NCBI RefSeq assembly: GCF_009870125.1
Contig: NC_046683.1
Location: 2,914,001-2,978,000 of the forward strand
From: Drosophila pseudoobscura
Taxonomy: Eukaryota > Arthropoda > Insecta > Diptera > Drosophilidae
Reading direction: 5' to 3'
DNA: 64,000 nucleotides
The notes beneath the pieces were generated by a model. The model did not search any database, was not told the origin of the DNA, and was given only the letters and a program-made list of their open reading frames with translations. The translations under genes were made by a program, and so were the position numbers. Positions within the stretch are counted from its first letter, which is position 1; every line of letters begins with the position of its first letter. Positions 1-10,936 of the stretch are shown here, piece by piece.

Positions 1-1673
1 GGGTATCTCTGGTTGACTGGCACCAGGCGGCCTAAACGTTTTAATTGAGTTAATCAACCTGCCATTCACCCAATACCCCCGCCCAAACCCTTCGCTCGCC
101 CCCGTCTTCCAGTCCGCTAGGCCCAACACCGAATTTAGTCTTCATCTCAGTGTATTTTCGGAACCTTTTTTTTTTGGCAGTCTGTCGCTAATTTATTTAT
201 TTTTTCAAAGCTCAGATTAAAAATAGTTCAGCGTTGACGCTCGTCCGCAGACGGCTTTTCTATATATAAATTTGTATTTATATAATACATATCCCTATGC
301 CTATCCCATGTCCATCGGGAAGTTCAAGGAATGGCCCCCTAATGGTCGAAGGAAAAGAGAGCTCTGGAGATATCAAAAGTTGATTTTTGGATGGTTGAGG
401 GTGGTGACCCCGTCTATGTGAACGAAACCCCTGTAATCGTTTCAGGAAACAGCCCATTAGACTTTTTCGGCAATATCCGAAGATTTACTCGTAATATGAC
501 ATTCCATTGCTAATCCAATACGATTACATACGACATCCCAAAAGTCTCAACCGAAAATGTCATAATTTTCTCACCTCAAGCTGCTCAGAACTAACGCTAA
601 ATGCCACGTGCTACGCATAGAAGTCTACCCTCTGGATTCTACCAGTTTTATTTCTGCCAATTTTAAGAGGCCTGTCCAGAGAGCCAGTCTCTACTCCACT
701 CGCAATCCATCAGTCTGTCAGCCAGAATGTCTGACAAGAAATGGAAAATTTCATTTGCACTCGTTTTCGATTCGATTCCGAGGCGTAACTTTGGCTTCAT
801 TTAATTTGCATTCATTTCGATGTAGCGTGGCTGTAAAAATGTGCCCAAAAAACCGAAGGGCTTATGCGAGGGGGGGACAAGACATCGGACAAGCAGCTGG
901 AACCGGCATCTGACTCACACATGAGTCAGTGGCCAGCTTGGAACTAGACGAATCTGAAGCAGAAACTGCTGTGTTAAGCCCAGACTCGGAGCGTTTTGCT
1001 TATGCTAATTAATTTATAAATGTTTCTTTTTGAATACCCTCCCTCGAAGGGGCTCATCAGCTATTGCTAAGCCATAGTATGGGCCATTCGGCGGGGGGCA
1101 CATGTGACCACATGTGAGTGCATGGGTATCCAAATACTCTTCTTAATGATCTATTCTGATCCCTCTATATCCGGTTGTAGGTAGTATATTCTGGTTTGGA
1201 ACCCAAGAATGGCTTTAAATGAGATTCAAGTCGAAGGAATTGTCATACGAGTATAGCTCTAATAGACAGATATTTCGAAAATGCAGTTTCCAAACTAATT
1301 CGATCACAGTCGGACATGAACTCCACGGACAATCTCGATGAATCCATCGATTCTTCTAGGGTATTCCACGCTTTCCCCTTTGGGACTTTAGTTGGCGGCT
1401 GCTTCATTGTTGGTAACTGGTTAAAGCCGAGGCGGGGGCCGAGTCAACTGGCCAGATACTGGCCAAATAAACGTAAATAAATTGTCAATACCGAATGACA
1501 CATCGCATCGTTGTCGTCGTCGTCGTCGTCGTCTTTCAATTAGTCAAAAGGCAATAGCAACAAATGCAATGCGATTTGGTTTTTTTTTTCTTTTTTTAAT
1601 TTTTGGAGTGATTTTTTGTTGTGTATTTCGATGAAACCGGAAATGCCCGAAACGCGATGAACGCGAGAAATCC

Positions 1674-1709
1674 AAGTCGAAGTCGAAGTCGAAGTCGAAG
1701 TCGAAGTCG
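1674..1709. repeat. AAGTCG hexanucleotide run
   Basis: About six consecutive AAGTCG units, followed by degenerate GGAATC units. It is a simple sequence repeat without coding support. Confidence 0.8.
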
Positions 1710-4283
1710 GAATCGGAATCAAAGCGTCGTCAATGGGGAAAAAACTGTCGAAGTTTTTGTTGTTGTTGCTGTTAAGTCATAAATATTTAAATGTGGCGCT
1801 TAAGCTGTTAATTTACACGAAATATCAAAGCAACAAAAGCTATCGAGCCCAACGAGTGCCAGAGAGGGGGCGAGAATGGACAGAAAGATCCGAGAATTCA
1901 GCGGAAATCATTGCGAATTTCAAAGAAATCAGGATTGGATAATGCCACACGAAGAGTATATGTTGGATGAATGGGAAGTGGTATAGAATGATGATGATGA
2001 TAATTGATGATAAGTAAGTGCGCTGCGCGGATAGATAAGGCCAGAAAACTGAAAGGAAGAATGGAAATGAAACGAAGAGAGTAGCGCACAATTATACATT
2101 TCATTCGGAACTACGGAATTGATATACATATCCCGCCAGAATAAAACAGTGGAATAGAACGAAGAACTAATATTATTCAAAATGGAACAATGGGATGGAA
2201 ACAAGATTAGTATCAATGGAATAGAGTATTGGGAATGATCACGGCTGATCCATTAAGATCCAAACCTTCCGTGATAGATCCCTGCGATCCCTGGTATCCA
2301 GTTGCACTTGCAACAGTTTCCCAATTGTTTCTAATTGTTGGCAGGGGCGGGGCTGGGCGCTGGAGTATCGCAAGCACCTGGACACTTTGCAGAGAGACTG
2401 AGAATTCGTTCACGAGAAGCTGTCTCCATCATCCATCCATAATTACGTGCATCATCTGTGCATCTGCCGCAGAACTCACACTTGGGCTTTGGCGTTGGCT
2501 CTTACTCCAGCTGCCGCTGCTGCTGCCTTCGTGTTTGCATTCATTAAATATTTTTGAGGCATCAATTCTGAGATTCTGAGAGCGAGAAGTGCAATATGTA
2601 AATTCAGCCAAGGCGGGATGTGAGCGGAGGCGGGGTGTGAGCTGGGGGCTGGAACTGCGGCTTCGGCTTTGGCTTAGGCTGCAACTGGACCTGGGCCTGG
2701 GCCTGGACCTGGGGCTTTTTTCGGTGCGCTCTAAGCCACAAATCAATCCAAATGCGGTTGCGCAGCTGTTGCAGCAGCCGCAGCCGCCGCAGAGCCGACC
2801 GACGCTGCCACGTTGCAAGATGCAGGCAACACCTGAGTGGGGCACGGCGCCGAAGGGGAGAGAAGCGAGTGAGGGGCTCCACACACACAAACAACAACAA
2901 TGTCACATATTGAAATGAATCTTTTTGGCCCATAAAACAGCAACAACTGTGGCAAGCCATCAATGGCCGCAGTTGCCCCCTGCTCCCTGCCCCCTGCCAC
3001 CAGCCCCCTGCCCCCTGGCACACTGCATCACTCCGCTCTGCTTTAAAGACCCAATACCGAGAGTCCCCGACAGCCGAAAAACCGCAAACTCACTTCCGTT
3101 TCGTATCGCTGTTGTTGCCGTTGGTTCTGCCGCCATTTTCCACAACAGCAGCACTTTTTTCTTGCTCTTTTTCTGAAGGCACAGACGCACTTTAATTAAA
3201 ATTACTTCAAGACTCCAGATCCTCGCCAGCTCCTCTCCTCCGCACCCTTCCGTTCTGTTTGTGTTTCTTGTCGATCTTCTTGCTCTTATTGGAGACACTG
3301 TGCGACTCTTGTGCTCTCCTTCTGACTGCCTTCCTTCTCTTCTGTTGGGTTTTTGGCCCCTTTCGGAGGAGGGTCGGAGAAGCCTCCAACGTTCCAGCGT
3401 TCCACTGCTGTGGTTTCTGTTGGCTGGCCCGATCGGGCTGCATCCGCTACGGCAACACTCCACTCCCCGCCCCGCTCCCTACCGCTGCACCCAATGAGCG
3501 GATACGAGTGTATTGGGCGGGGTGAAAATCGAAGATATCCGGTTGGAGCCGTGGGATCTGCTGGAGGAAGTCCAAGAGTACTCGTACTCGTAAATTGACA
3601 ACAGAAAAAACAGCAAAAAAACACGAAATTCGAGTTTGAATCAAGCGACTACTCCCCTTATTCTCCCGCCCCGCTCGCCTTGGCTGGTTGCAGTGGCAGT
3701 GGCAGTTTCAGTGGCAGACAGTGCGTATACGCAATTAAAGGCCCAGGGTACTGCCTGGTGGGGTCCGGGATCAAGGAGCCTCCACGCTGGAGCGAATAAT
3801 TCCACGTGCCAACAGAAAATTGCACCGTCTGAACGGCACTGACCTCCTCCACCCTTCCCTTCGCTTGCCACTAACCCTGGAACCCCCTAACCCCTACCCC
3901 ACCATTGCTAACATGGCTTTCATCCAGTGCGTTTCGCTTCATTGCAACCTCATTTGCCTAAGCTTGCGGTAGTCCCTCCTCCTCCTCCTCCTCCCTCTCC
4001 TCCGTCTCCTTGCTGCTGCTGCTTCTGTTGGCTGCAACGCAATTTGCGGCTTAATTGAAACATTAAAATGTGATAAGTGCCGGGTGAAAAGTTGCATGCA
4101 ACTTGCAATTTTGGTACTACCTTTCATTAGTCGCTAGCCACCACCCAGCTGGGAAATGCCGCATTCAAGAGGGAAGGGAAGGGGGTAGGGGGAAGGGGAA
4201 GGCGGTGGGGTGGTGTGGTGCGTGAGTTACGTTACGCATAGTTGATATCTACTATGCTTGATATTTGTTTATCATTCCACGAG

Positions 4284-4472
4284 TACACTGGCAGAAAAAT
4301 AGGATTCGTCGGGGTTTATGTAAACGAAAGATGGCAATAGTCAGAGATCCTCTGATCAAGCTCTATTTCTTTTTATAAAAATCATCTCAACGAAAGACTT
4401 GTTTTATTTCATTTACACTATACCTTCCCTGTCACACACGGAGCTCCTAAAATCTCCTATCATTACAGTGTA
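4284..4472. mobile_element. Candidate TA-flanked MITE-like insertion (short)
   Basis: The left boundary reads TA-CACTGGCAGAAAAATAGG and the right boundary reads CATTACAGTG-TA. The element is therefore bounded by TA on both sides with a short CACTG inverted end, and the interior is AT-rich. Its left end resembles that of the better-supported element at 49461-49751. The TIR match is only about 5-6 bp, so this is a weak candidate. Confidence 0.3.
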
Positions 4473-4531
4473 TCGATCCATTCTTCTTTTGAGTTGAGCT
4501 TTTGGGATTCAGCAAGGGGACACTACACATC

Positions 4532-4795
4532 AGAGCCCTGCCTCAACAAGCAACCAAATCGATTCGGTGGGATTCGGTATTCCCTTGGTTCGGATTCTCT
4601 GGATTCTTTTGACATCGAATCACTCGCCCAACCGAAAATTTCGGTTTTTGTTTCTCGCTCACTCTCTATACAATAATTTGCTGTTTCTCTTTTTGTAATT
4701 CGGAGTGATCCGAATCCGACTGAAGGAACGAATCGTAGCAATCGAAGGCATTCAAGAGGCATGAGTATTTTCCAGCTGTGGCTCCATGAATCCTG
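4532..4795 (+). repeat. Dispersed repeat family, copy A (longest forward copy)
   Basis: It starts AGAGCCCTGCCTCAAC, contains the core CCGAAAATTTCGGTTTTTG followed by CTCGCTCACTCTCTA, and ends ATTCAAGAGGCATGAG then CAGCTGTGGCTCCATGAA. The right end is the reverse complement of the start of copy D at 36374. That places A and D in opposite orientations and suggests inverted ends with a consensus near AGRGYCCTGCMTGAA. The family is unidentified, has no coding capacity, and is about 260 bp here. Confidence 0.65.
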
Positions 4796-5855
4796 TGGAT
4801 TTGTGGATTGTGGGCTTGCCAATTGCCAAATTTGCCTTCCTTATTTTGCAGAGTGAATGCAAAGTATTTGGAAGATTCGATATCGTTTCTCTAGGTTCAA
4901 GTTATTTCCAAATACGAGCATCTCTAGAGCATCACAAGCTGTATTATGTGTGTGTGGGGGGGAGGCTGTGAAACATGTTACTTGGGATCTCCTCAGACAC
5001 CTGTATTCTTGAATTTATTCTACAAGTATTCTACTTCGAATGGAGACCCATTCCTCGCACTTCCAAAGATGTGCAAGATTCAAGATTCTGCTCTATCGTA
5101 TGGTCTGTTGTTGTGGGATGGGATTCGGTACATCCTACCAACCCTTTCGGTCTCTTCTTCATGTCTTGAAGCATATTTCTTCTACCTGAAAACTGATTTA
5201 CTTTGAGCTAATTTCGCTTCTGAGTTTCGCTGATATCTTTCATTTGTCGTTTCTAATGAATTTAATTAATTAAGCGACATTTTTGGCGCGTACCTTTTTT
5301 GGACTTCGCTGGAAGTGTTTAGGATGGGGAGGGGGGAAAGGGCTACATAATTAATCAAAATATGAGAGGAAAGATTGCTAGTACGTGGAGGGTGGCCTTG
5401 GGGGTGTGGATGGAGGCATGCCCCCCGCTGTGCGGGTGCGTTGTTAGGCAACGTCGCCAGAGCCAGAGTCTTGGAATTTTCTTTCGCCTGTCGCCGCTTC
5501 TCGGCAAATTTCTTTAACCCATTGGCATGCAATGCCCACCCCCCCGTCTGACGGACCCCCGTCTGAGGGTGGTACGGGCACGGGCACGGGCACGGATACG
5601 GGTACAGGTGTACCCGAGGACGGTGGGGACACCACATATGCATGCATGCCACGGGGCAAGTCCCCATCGATGTCGTTGCCATGCATATGAAATGATGTTT
5701 TCAATTAAACCCTCGGCCACGCCCAAGTGTGCAACTGACAAGTTGGAAAATTTCACCAGCGCTACGCCAGCGGCTGGAGGCATTCAAGGGTTAATTGGCC
5801 TCCAGCTGGCAAATTGTTGCTGTCTCCCCCTCCCCCTCCCCCTCTCTCTCTCTGA

Positions 5856-5907
5856 CTAACCTCCTCTTTTCCTTTTTGTCTCTCTCTCTCTCTCTCGCTC
5901 TCTGCAG
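5856..5907 (+). promoter_or_regulatory. Branch point, polypyrimidine tract and 3' splice site of the last lozenge intron
   Basis: A consensus CTAAC branch site at 5856-5860 is followed by a C/T-rich tract and TCTGCAG ending at 5907. The next base opens a 348-codon frame. The tract is mainly a (TC)n run, so its length may vary between individuals. Confidence 0.8.
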
Positions 5908-6953
5908 AAACCGATCTGATGGGCGCAGGGGAATGGACGGGATCCTCGAGCTCCGCAGCCGCCTACTACCACAGCCATGCCCACCATTCACACGCCCACC
6001 ACGCCCACGCCCATGCCCATGCCCACGCCCACGCCCACGCGCATCACCTGCAGCACCAGATGGCCCTGCCGCCGCCCCCACCGCCGCCAGCGGCGGCTCC
6101 AGTGACCAATGGGGCGGGCGGCATGGGCGTGGGCGTGGGCGTGGGCATGGGAGTCGGGATGGGCATGGGGGTGGGGATGAGCATGAACCACTACGGGAGC
6201 GGGTACGAGACGGCCAGCTCCCTGGACGCGGGCAACTACGCCCACCTGCCCGCCGTCCTGCCCGAAATGCACGGCCACGGCTTCGCCACGGATCCGTACC
6301 AGACCGCTGGCGGCTACGGAACGGGCGCCGGGGCCGGCAAGTCCGACCTGGAGAACCTCGGCGGCGGCGGATACGGGGCGGGGGGCTACAACAATGCGGC
6401 CGCCTGGTCGAACGGCTACAACAACTACCAGTACGGCAACTGCTCGGCCTCGGCGCAGTACGGTGGCACGGGGGGTCACGCTGCGGCCCCGCCCCCGCCA
6501 CCTCCCCCGCCCGTGGTGCTCTACCCGCAACTGTACTCGACCGTCAACCAGAACCAGATCCACCTGCACCTGCACAGCAGCGAAAAGCTGGAGCAGTACC
6601 TGGGCAGTGCCAGCGACCAGCAGCTGACCATCAGCTCCCTCACGGGCAGCCGCTCCAGCATCGAGATCGGGCCTGCTGGCGGCCTGCTGGGCCTCACCGG
6701 GGAGCAGGAGCAGCACCAGCACCAGCAACAGCAGCAGCAGCAGCAGCAGCTCCAGCAGCAGCCGCTGGAGCAGTCGTCGGAGGCCTCCAACCAAAGCTAT
6801 CATCTGAGCCATCACCAGCAGCATCCCCACCAGCAGCAGCAGCAGCAGCAGCAGCAAGCGGTGGAGCAGGTGCAACAGGGCGAGGGGGTGGGCGTTGAGG
6901 CACCGCGGGACGAGGATGTGGGCGATCTCACACAGGTATGGCGACCCTATTGA
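5908..6953 (+). CDS. lz: Lozenge (RUNX-family transcription factor), C-terminal exon, partial
   Basis: This is the last coding exon of a Runt-domain transcription factor, a nuclear DNA-binding protein that acts with the CBF-beta partners Big brother/Brother and controls eye and blood-cell fates in flies. The exon follows a good 3' splice site and enters in phase 1, starting at the third-last base pair of a split codon and then TDLMGAGEWTG. It gives 347 residues and stops at TGA 6951-6953. Visible parts, in order: a His-Ala repeat (about residues 20-48), a proline run, a Gly-Val/Gly-Met repeat, a Tyr/Gly/Asn-rich activation-like stretch, a second proline run, polyglutamine tracts, and the terminal VWRPY. 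VWRPY is the hallmark Groucho/TLE-recruiting end of RUNX proteins. The DNA-binding Runt domain is not in the window. The choice of lozenge over runt, RunxA or RunxB rests on the His-rich tail and the neighbouring genes. An antisense frame (5988-6875) is open only because the codons are so repetitive. Confidence 0.85.
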
Positions 6954-7530
6954 CCCAACCGGATAGCGGTGCCACTGCCAGCGAGGCCCCTACCGCCACC
7001 GCCTCCGCCACCGCAGCGCGCCTTCCTTCACATCGAGCTGAACTGAGGGCCAGGGGAAGAGGCAGAGGAAGAGGCGCCAACAACCAGAAGAACTGTACAA
7101 TTTTTTTGTTTTTTTTTTACCCTAGGGATAAATACAAGTACATATACATAGACGAGTATGTAAGAGTATGTTTGCATGTGTACTATATCATAATAAGAGA
7201 TCGGTAGGCCAGTAAGCTGTAAATACTTCATAAGCGGAAGGAAGACCAAGGGATAGCCCTAGGGATGGCCCTAGCTTCTAGTGCACCCAAGAAGGACATT
7301 TTTTTTTCCTAGCCCTAAGCCTAGACGTACTACGAGTATATGTGTACATTTAATCGATAATTCCGCACAATTATCTATAAATCGATGTATGGATACATTT
7401 TTTTTCTGTTACTTTTTGTGTGAATCTGCCAAACGATTCGAGAAGAGGATGAGAAGAGGAGAGGAGAGGAGGTGAAGAAGATGGAAGCCGGAGATGGAGA
7501 GAAGACTACAAATAAAGTTATCGTATTTAT
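6954..7530 (+). other. lz: lozenge 3' UTR
   Basis: Non-coding sequence after the VWRPY stop codon, becoming AT-rich with several T-runs. It ends just after the AATAAA at 7511-7516, the first canonical polyadenylation signal downstream. Its extent is inferred from that signal only. Confidence 0.6.
7511..7516 (+). terminator. lz: Polyadenylation signal AATAAA of lozenge
   Basis: Canonical AATAAA in the context CTACAAATAAAGTTATCG, about 560 bp after the stop codon, followed by T-rich sequence. Confidence 0.65.
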
Positions 7531-8046
7531 TTAAATGGCTCACAGCTTTTGGTGTCCATTGATTTGTTTCGGATTCAGGATTCTATTTTCCAGATGCTGT
7601 CCAAAAAGTGCACACTTTTCACTCCGTTGCGGCCCCGTTTCGAGTGGGAAAGAGAAATCTTTGGGCCATTATGCAGAAATGTTGCACAAACCACAAGCGA
7701 AACAAAGAATGATACAACCATCGCTTAATCGCTTAATTATGCGCATATTTTAGATTAGAAGCAACGGAAACAATTGTAAAATTGCAAACAGAAATCGTAC
7801 ATATTTTTGGTGGGGCGGAGGAAACCTTAAAAATGTGCGTGTAAATAATAAATTAAAAATTATTGCAAAACAGAACCACAAAGTGGGCACAGAAGAGCGG
7901 GCCAGCCCCAGCCCCAGCCCCAGCCCCTCTGCCCCTCCGCCTCTTTGCCAATTGGATGGTTCTCTGCCGGGATGATCCCATCGGAGACCCAATCTCTAGT
8001 TCTATTTTCGCCTCTTGCCTCTTGCGGTCGTCCCATGGCATAAATA

Positions 8047-8095
8047 AACACCGAACACTGAACACCGAACACTGAACACCGAACACCGAACACCG
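8047..8095. repeat. ACCGAACACTGA short tandem repeat
   Basis: Alternating units of the form ACCGAACAC and TGAACACC, four to five times in a row. No coding support. Confidence 0.7.
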
Positions 8096-9011
8096 ATCAC
8101 CACACACCACCCCTCCTCCGGCAGAAGCAGAAGCTCTTTGTGTAGTACGAGTAGGTGCCGCCATTGTTGCTGTAATGCTGTAATGCAGACCAGGCCAAGA
8201 GCCAAGACAAGTCAGACCAGCCAAGTGTTAAATTGCAAAAGACAGTTCCATTGTCGGCACAAGAGTTGGCGAATTGCGAAATGGAAACCCTAGACAGGAG
8301 AGTCGATCCGGGTCGTGCCGTGCCGAGTCGAGCCGATAATCTATAACCTACAGCGCGGCCCATGGCCCATTAGAGAAGCCGGATCCAGGCAAGCGTTAAG
8401 CGTTAAGAGCTCCGTCTAAAGCAGAGCTCGACACGCGTAAGTGATCCACTCCACTCCGCTCTAACATCTACTCTCCAGACTCCACGGGCATCGAGCATCG
8501 AGCATCGAGCATCTAGTGTCTTGCGGTGGGCCAGAACAAAGACAAGGCAGAGAGGATGAGGATGAGGATGAGGAAGAGGAGAGGAGCTTTGTCGCAGTTT
8601 ATGATGAGCGACTTGAGTTACCACTAGCCCAGCCCCAAGACGCAGCCGAAGCCTGACCCAGCTCTTGAGCTAATTAACTCTGCCTCAGAGCAGGCACTGG
8701 AGCTGCAGCTGGAGCTGTGTCCCCACAGAGCTGCAGAGCTGCAGATCTGAAGATCTGGAGTGGAGTGGTGCGGAGTGGAGCTCAGCTTGCAGCTACCGTG
8801 TGGATGATGTCTGTTGGCTCTGATGCCTGGGTGGCCCTGTCGAGTGGTGCGACATGTGATATTGAAGGTTATTCATGAATGGATCAGCTTATGAATAGAG
8901 ATTAATTAAGAGCAAAACAAGCCAAATTAGGTCCCACTTACACTTACAAAATGGATGGATGGGCAAATTATTCGTATGTCTACATGGAAAAATGGGATAT
9001 AGGTACATATT

Positions 9012-9133
9012 AGAGCCTTGCACGAATCCACAACATCACAGCTCATGCCTCTAGGCGCGTAGAGAGTGAGCGAGAAGCTGAAACCGAAATTTCGCGGATT
9101 TGACGCAGTAAAACCGAATCGATTCGGTTTCCT
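9012..9133 (-). repeat. Dispersed repeat family, copy B (reverse, truncated)
   Basis: It begins AGAGCCTTGCACGAATCCAC, then TCATGCCTCT, then AGAGTGAGCGAGAAGC and AACCGAAATTTCG, and runs to GACGCAGTAAAACCGAATCG. The order of blocks matches copy D at 36374-36659 and is the reverse complement of copy A. Confidence 0.6.
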
Positions 9134-10922
9134 GTCTATGCGGGGACCTGTCTATGCCTTGAACTTCTGTTAAGTAAATCTTTTTTTTTAGCAAATCAAA
9201 TGCTTGTCCATGAAGAACCATTTGTGGGGTACAGTCAACATCTACATACATTACGTATACGGTGAAGGGTAGCGGCACATACAAGCATGCATTTGTGGGT
9301 ACTCTGTAAGATTCGCTCCTCCTCTCCTCTTCTCTCCGACATTGCCATTCGCTCCTTGCTCGGCATCCCTCTCACTCCTCTCCCTCTCTTTCATTACTTT
9401 TTCGTTCATTCATTCATTAGATTTGCTGCCACAAAGTACCAATGTACCCAAAAAGCGGGCAAAGCAAAAAACTGAATGGTTGAATTGTTGAAAAGCTCCT
9501 CTCAAAACTTTCCGTCTTTTCTCCCTCCCATCAACGTCCTCCCTCTCTCCCACTATCTGCTATACTTGGGTCCGTTTAAGTAGCGTAACGGAATAAGCCC
9601 AAATAATGAAAGAAACGAACGGCAAACGGCAAACAGCAAACAGAGAGCGAAGGTTGAGAGAGCTACTTGCCATCTCGCTCTGGCACGCGCCAGTCAATTG
9701 GTCGGTCGGTTGGTTCGTTGGTTGGTTGCTTGGTAGCCGACGAGGAGCATTCGCTTTAAGCTGGCACACAATCACCTCACTGTAACGGTATATGCATGTA
9801 TGTACGTGTGTACCGCCTAACTGTAACTGTGCTACTTTGAACAGGAATTTCGCTGAAGCTCCCCCACTTAAGCCCACCGAAACCCCCCACTAAAAACCAG
9901 TTTAAATGAATTTTTTGCTTTGTGATTTTCTGGTGCGTGTTTTTAACAAATAAACCGAAAATGAAACTGAGGCAAGCCGACAGCAACACCAGCAGCAGCA
10001 GCAGCAGCATCAGCAACATCAGCAACAATATCGGGAACACACAGTCGAGTGCACCAAAAAAAAAAACAACAACACAGAAAGAGAGCGGCTGCGGCGTCTA
10101 AGCGCCACCCACAATTGTGCGCAGCCAACACAATAAAACAAAAACAGAAACAGAAATGGAAGTGGGAACGGAAACGGAGAGTAAAAAGTAAACCAACATA
10201 AACGACAGTAAAAACGACGAAACGGCGAGCACGAGTGCCGCAAAGGTACCACCCACCGTAAAAGAGCTGAAAGAGAGAGAGCTGTCGAAGAGAGCACCAC
10301 TCAGAGCCAGCGCGCTGACAAAGAGGAGGAAAAGCAAGAGACGTCTAGGCACAGTGGTATCCCTTATACAAGCATTGTGTGCCTCTGGGCTGCGATATTA
10401 TAGACCACTGTAACTGCTGGGTATGCTGGTGGTGCTGGTGTAACTTATAGGGTATACGAGTATGTTCTGTATACATTCAGAATATCCGTCTCAACAGTTG
10501 AGTCATTACAGTTATTTCCCTATACTTATTCCACTGTCACTAATTTGATTGATTTTTTGATGAGAAAACACCTCAATTTAAATCTTTAAAAATTTTTCAT
10601 TTTAAATTAAGAACTACAACCGGAACAAATTGTAGCTTATTATTGAGTGATCAGCTTTAAATTGGAATCTTTTGCCAAAAGCACCAGTATCGATTAGCCC
10701 ACCAGGTTTCTTAGCCGTGCATGTACGAATCCAATGCCCTGTAGTATGTACTGAACGAGTACATAAGAGTATATTTAATTCGTTCTCCGAGACTGAGAGT
10801 ATGGGCAACTCAATTTTGCAGACTTACTCGTTCTGGGTTAGAATTTAAAACAGGAGATAGATCTATTGCTATTTTTGCTTACCAGCAAAGAAGTGCCATC
10901 CGGCCGTCATATCTCTCTCGCT

Positions 10923-10936
10923 CCGCTAGAGGGCGC
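10923..10936 (+). promoter_or_regulatory. CTCF-like insulator motif
   Basis: CCGCTAGAGGGCGC fits the CTCF consensus (CCASYAGRKGGCRS) at 13 of 14 positions, and the Drosophila CTCF core AGRKGGCGC exactly. It lies in the gap between lozenge and the housekeeping pair, where a domain boundary would make sense. Occupancy cannot be judged from sequence. Confidence 0.4.

Larger units (their letters stand above)
1..5855 (+). other. Upstream intronic sequence of lozenge, no exon recognised
   Basis: This stretch lies directly upstream of the last lozenge exon and is read as intron, possibly mixed with 5' regulatory DNA. No segment in any frame resembles the Runt DNA-binding domain, so the earlier coding exons must lie before the window. 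Open frames here are short and of mixed composition. The stretch contains an AAGTCG hexamer run (about 1674-1709), CCT-rich tracts near 3970-4010, a TA-flanked element at 4284-4472, one copy of the dispersed repeat at 4532-4795, and a GGGCAC run near 5576-5600. Enhancers may be present but none can be proved by eye. Confidence 0.5.

Noticed and set aside
2604..3023. Overlapping 90-150 codon minus ORFs near 2.4-3.5 kb
   Set aside because: They depend on CCTGGG/GGCAGG-type repeats, disagree in frame, and show no splice or family support.
1..5907. Search for the Runt DNA-binding domain of lozenge
   Set aside because: No frame encodes the conserved Runt motifs; the domain exons must lie upstream of the window.
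5795..6898. 367-codon plus and 295-codon minus ORFs over the lozenge tail
   Set aside because: Both are shadows of highly repetitive codons; only the frame ending in VWRPY fits a splice acceptor and a known family.
8047..8095. Short regular repeats as a possible CRISPR array
   Set aside because: Repeats are contiguous without unique spacers, and the genome is eukaryotic.
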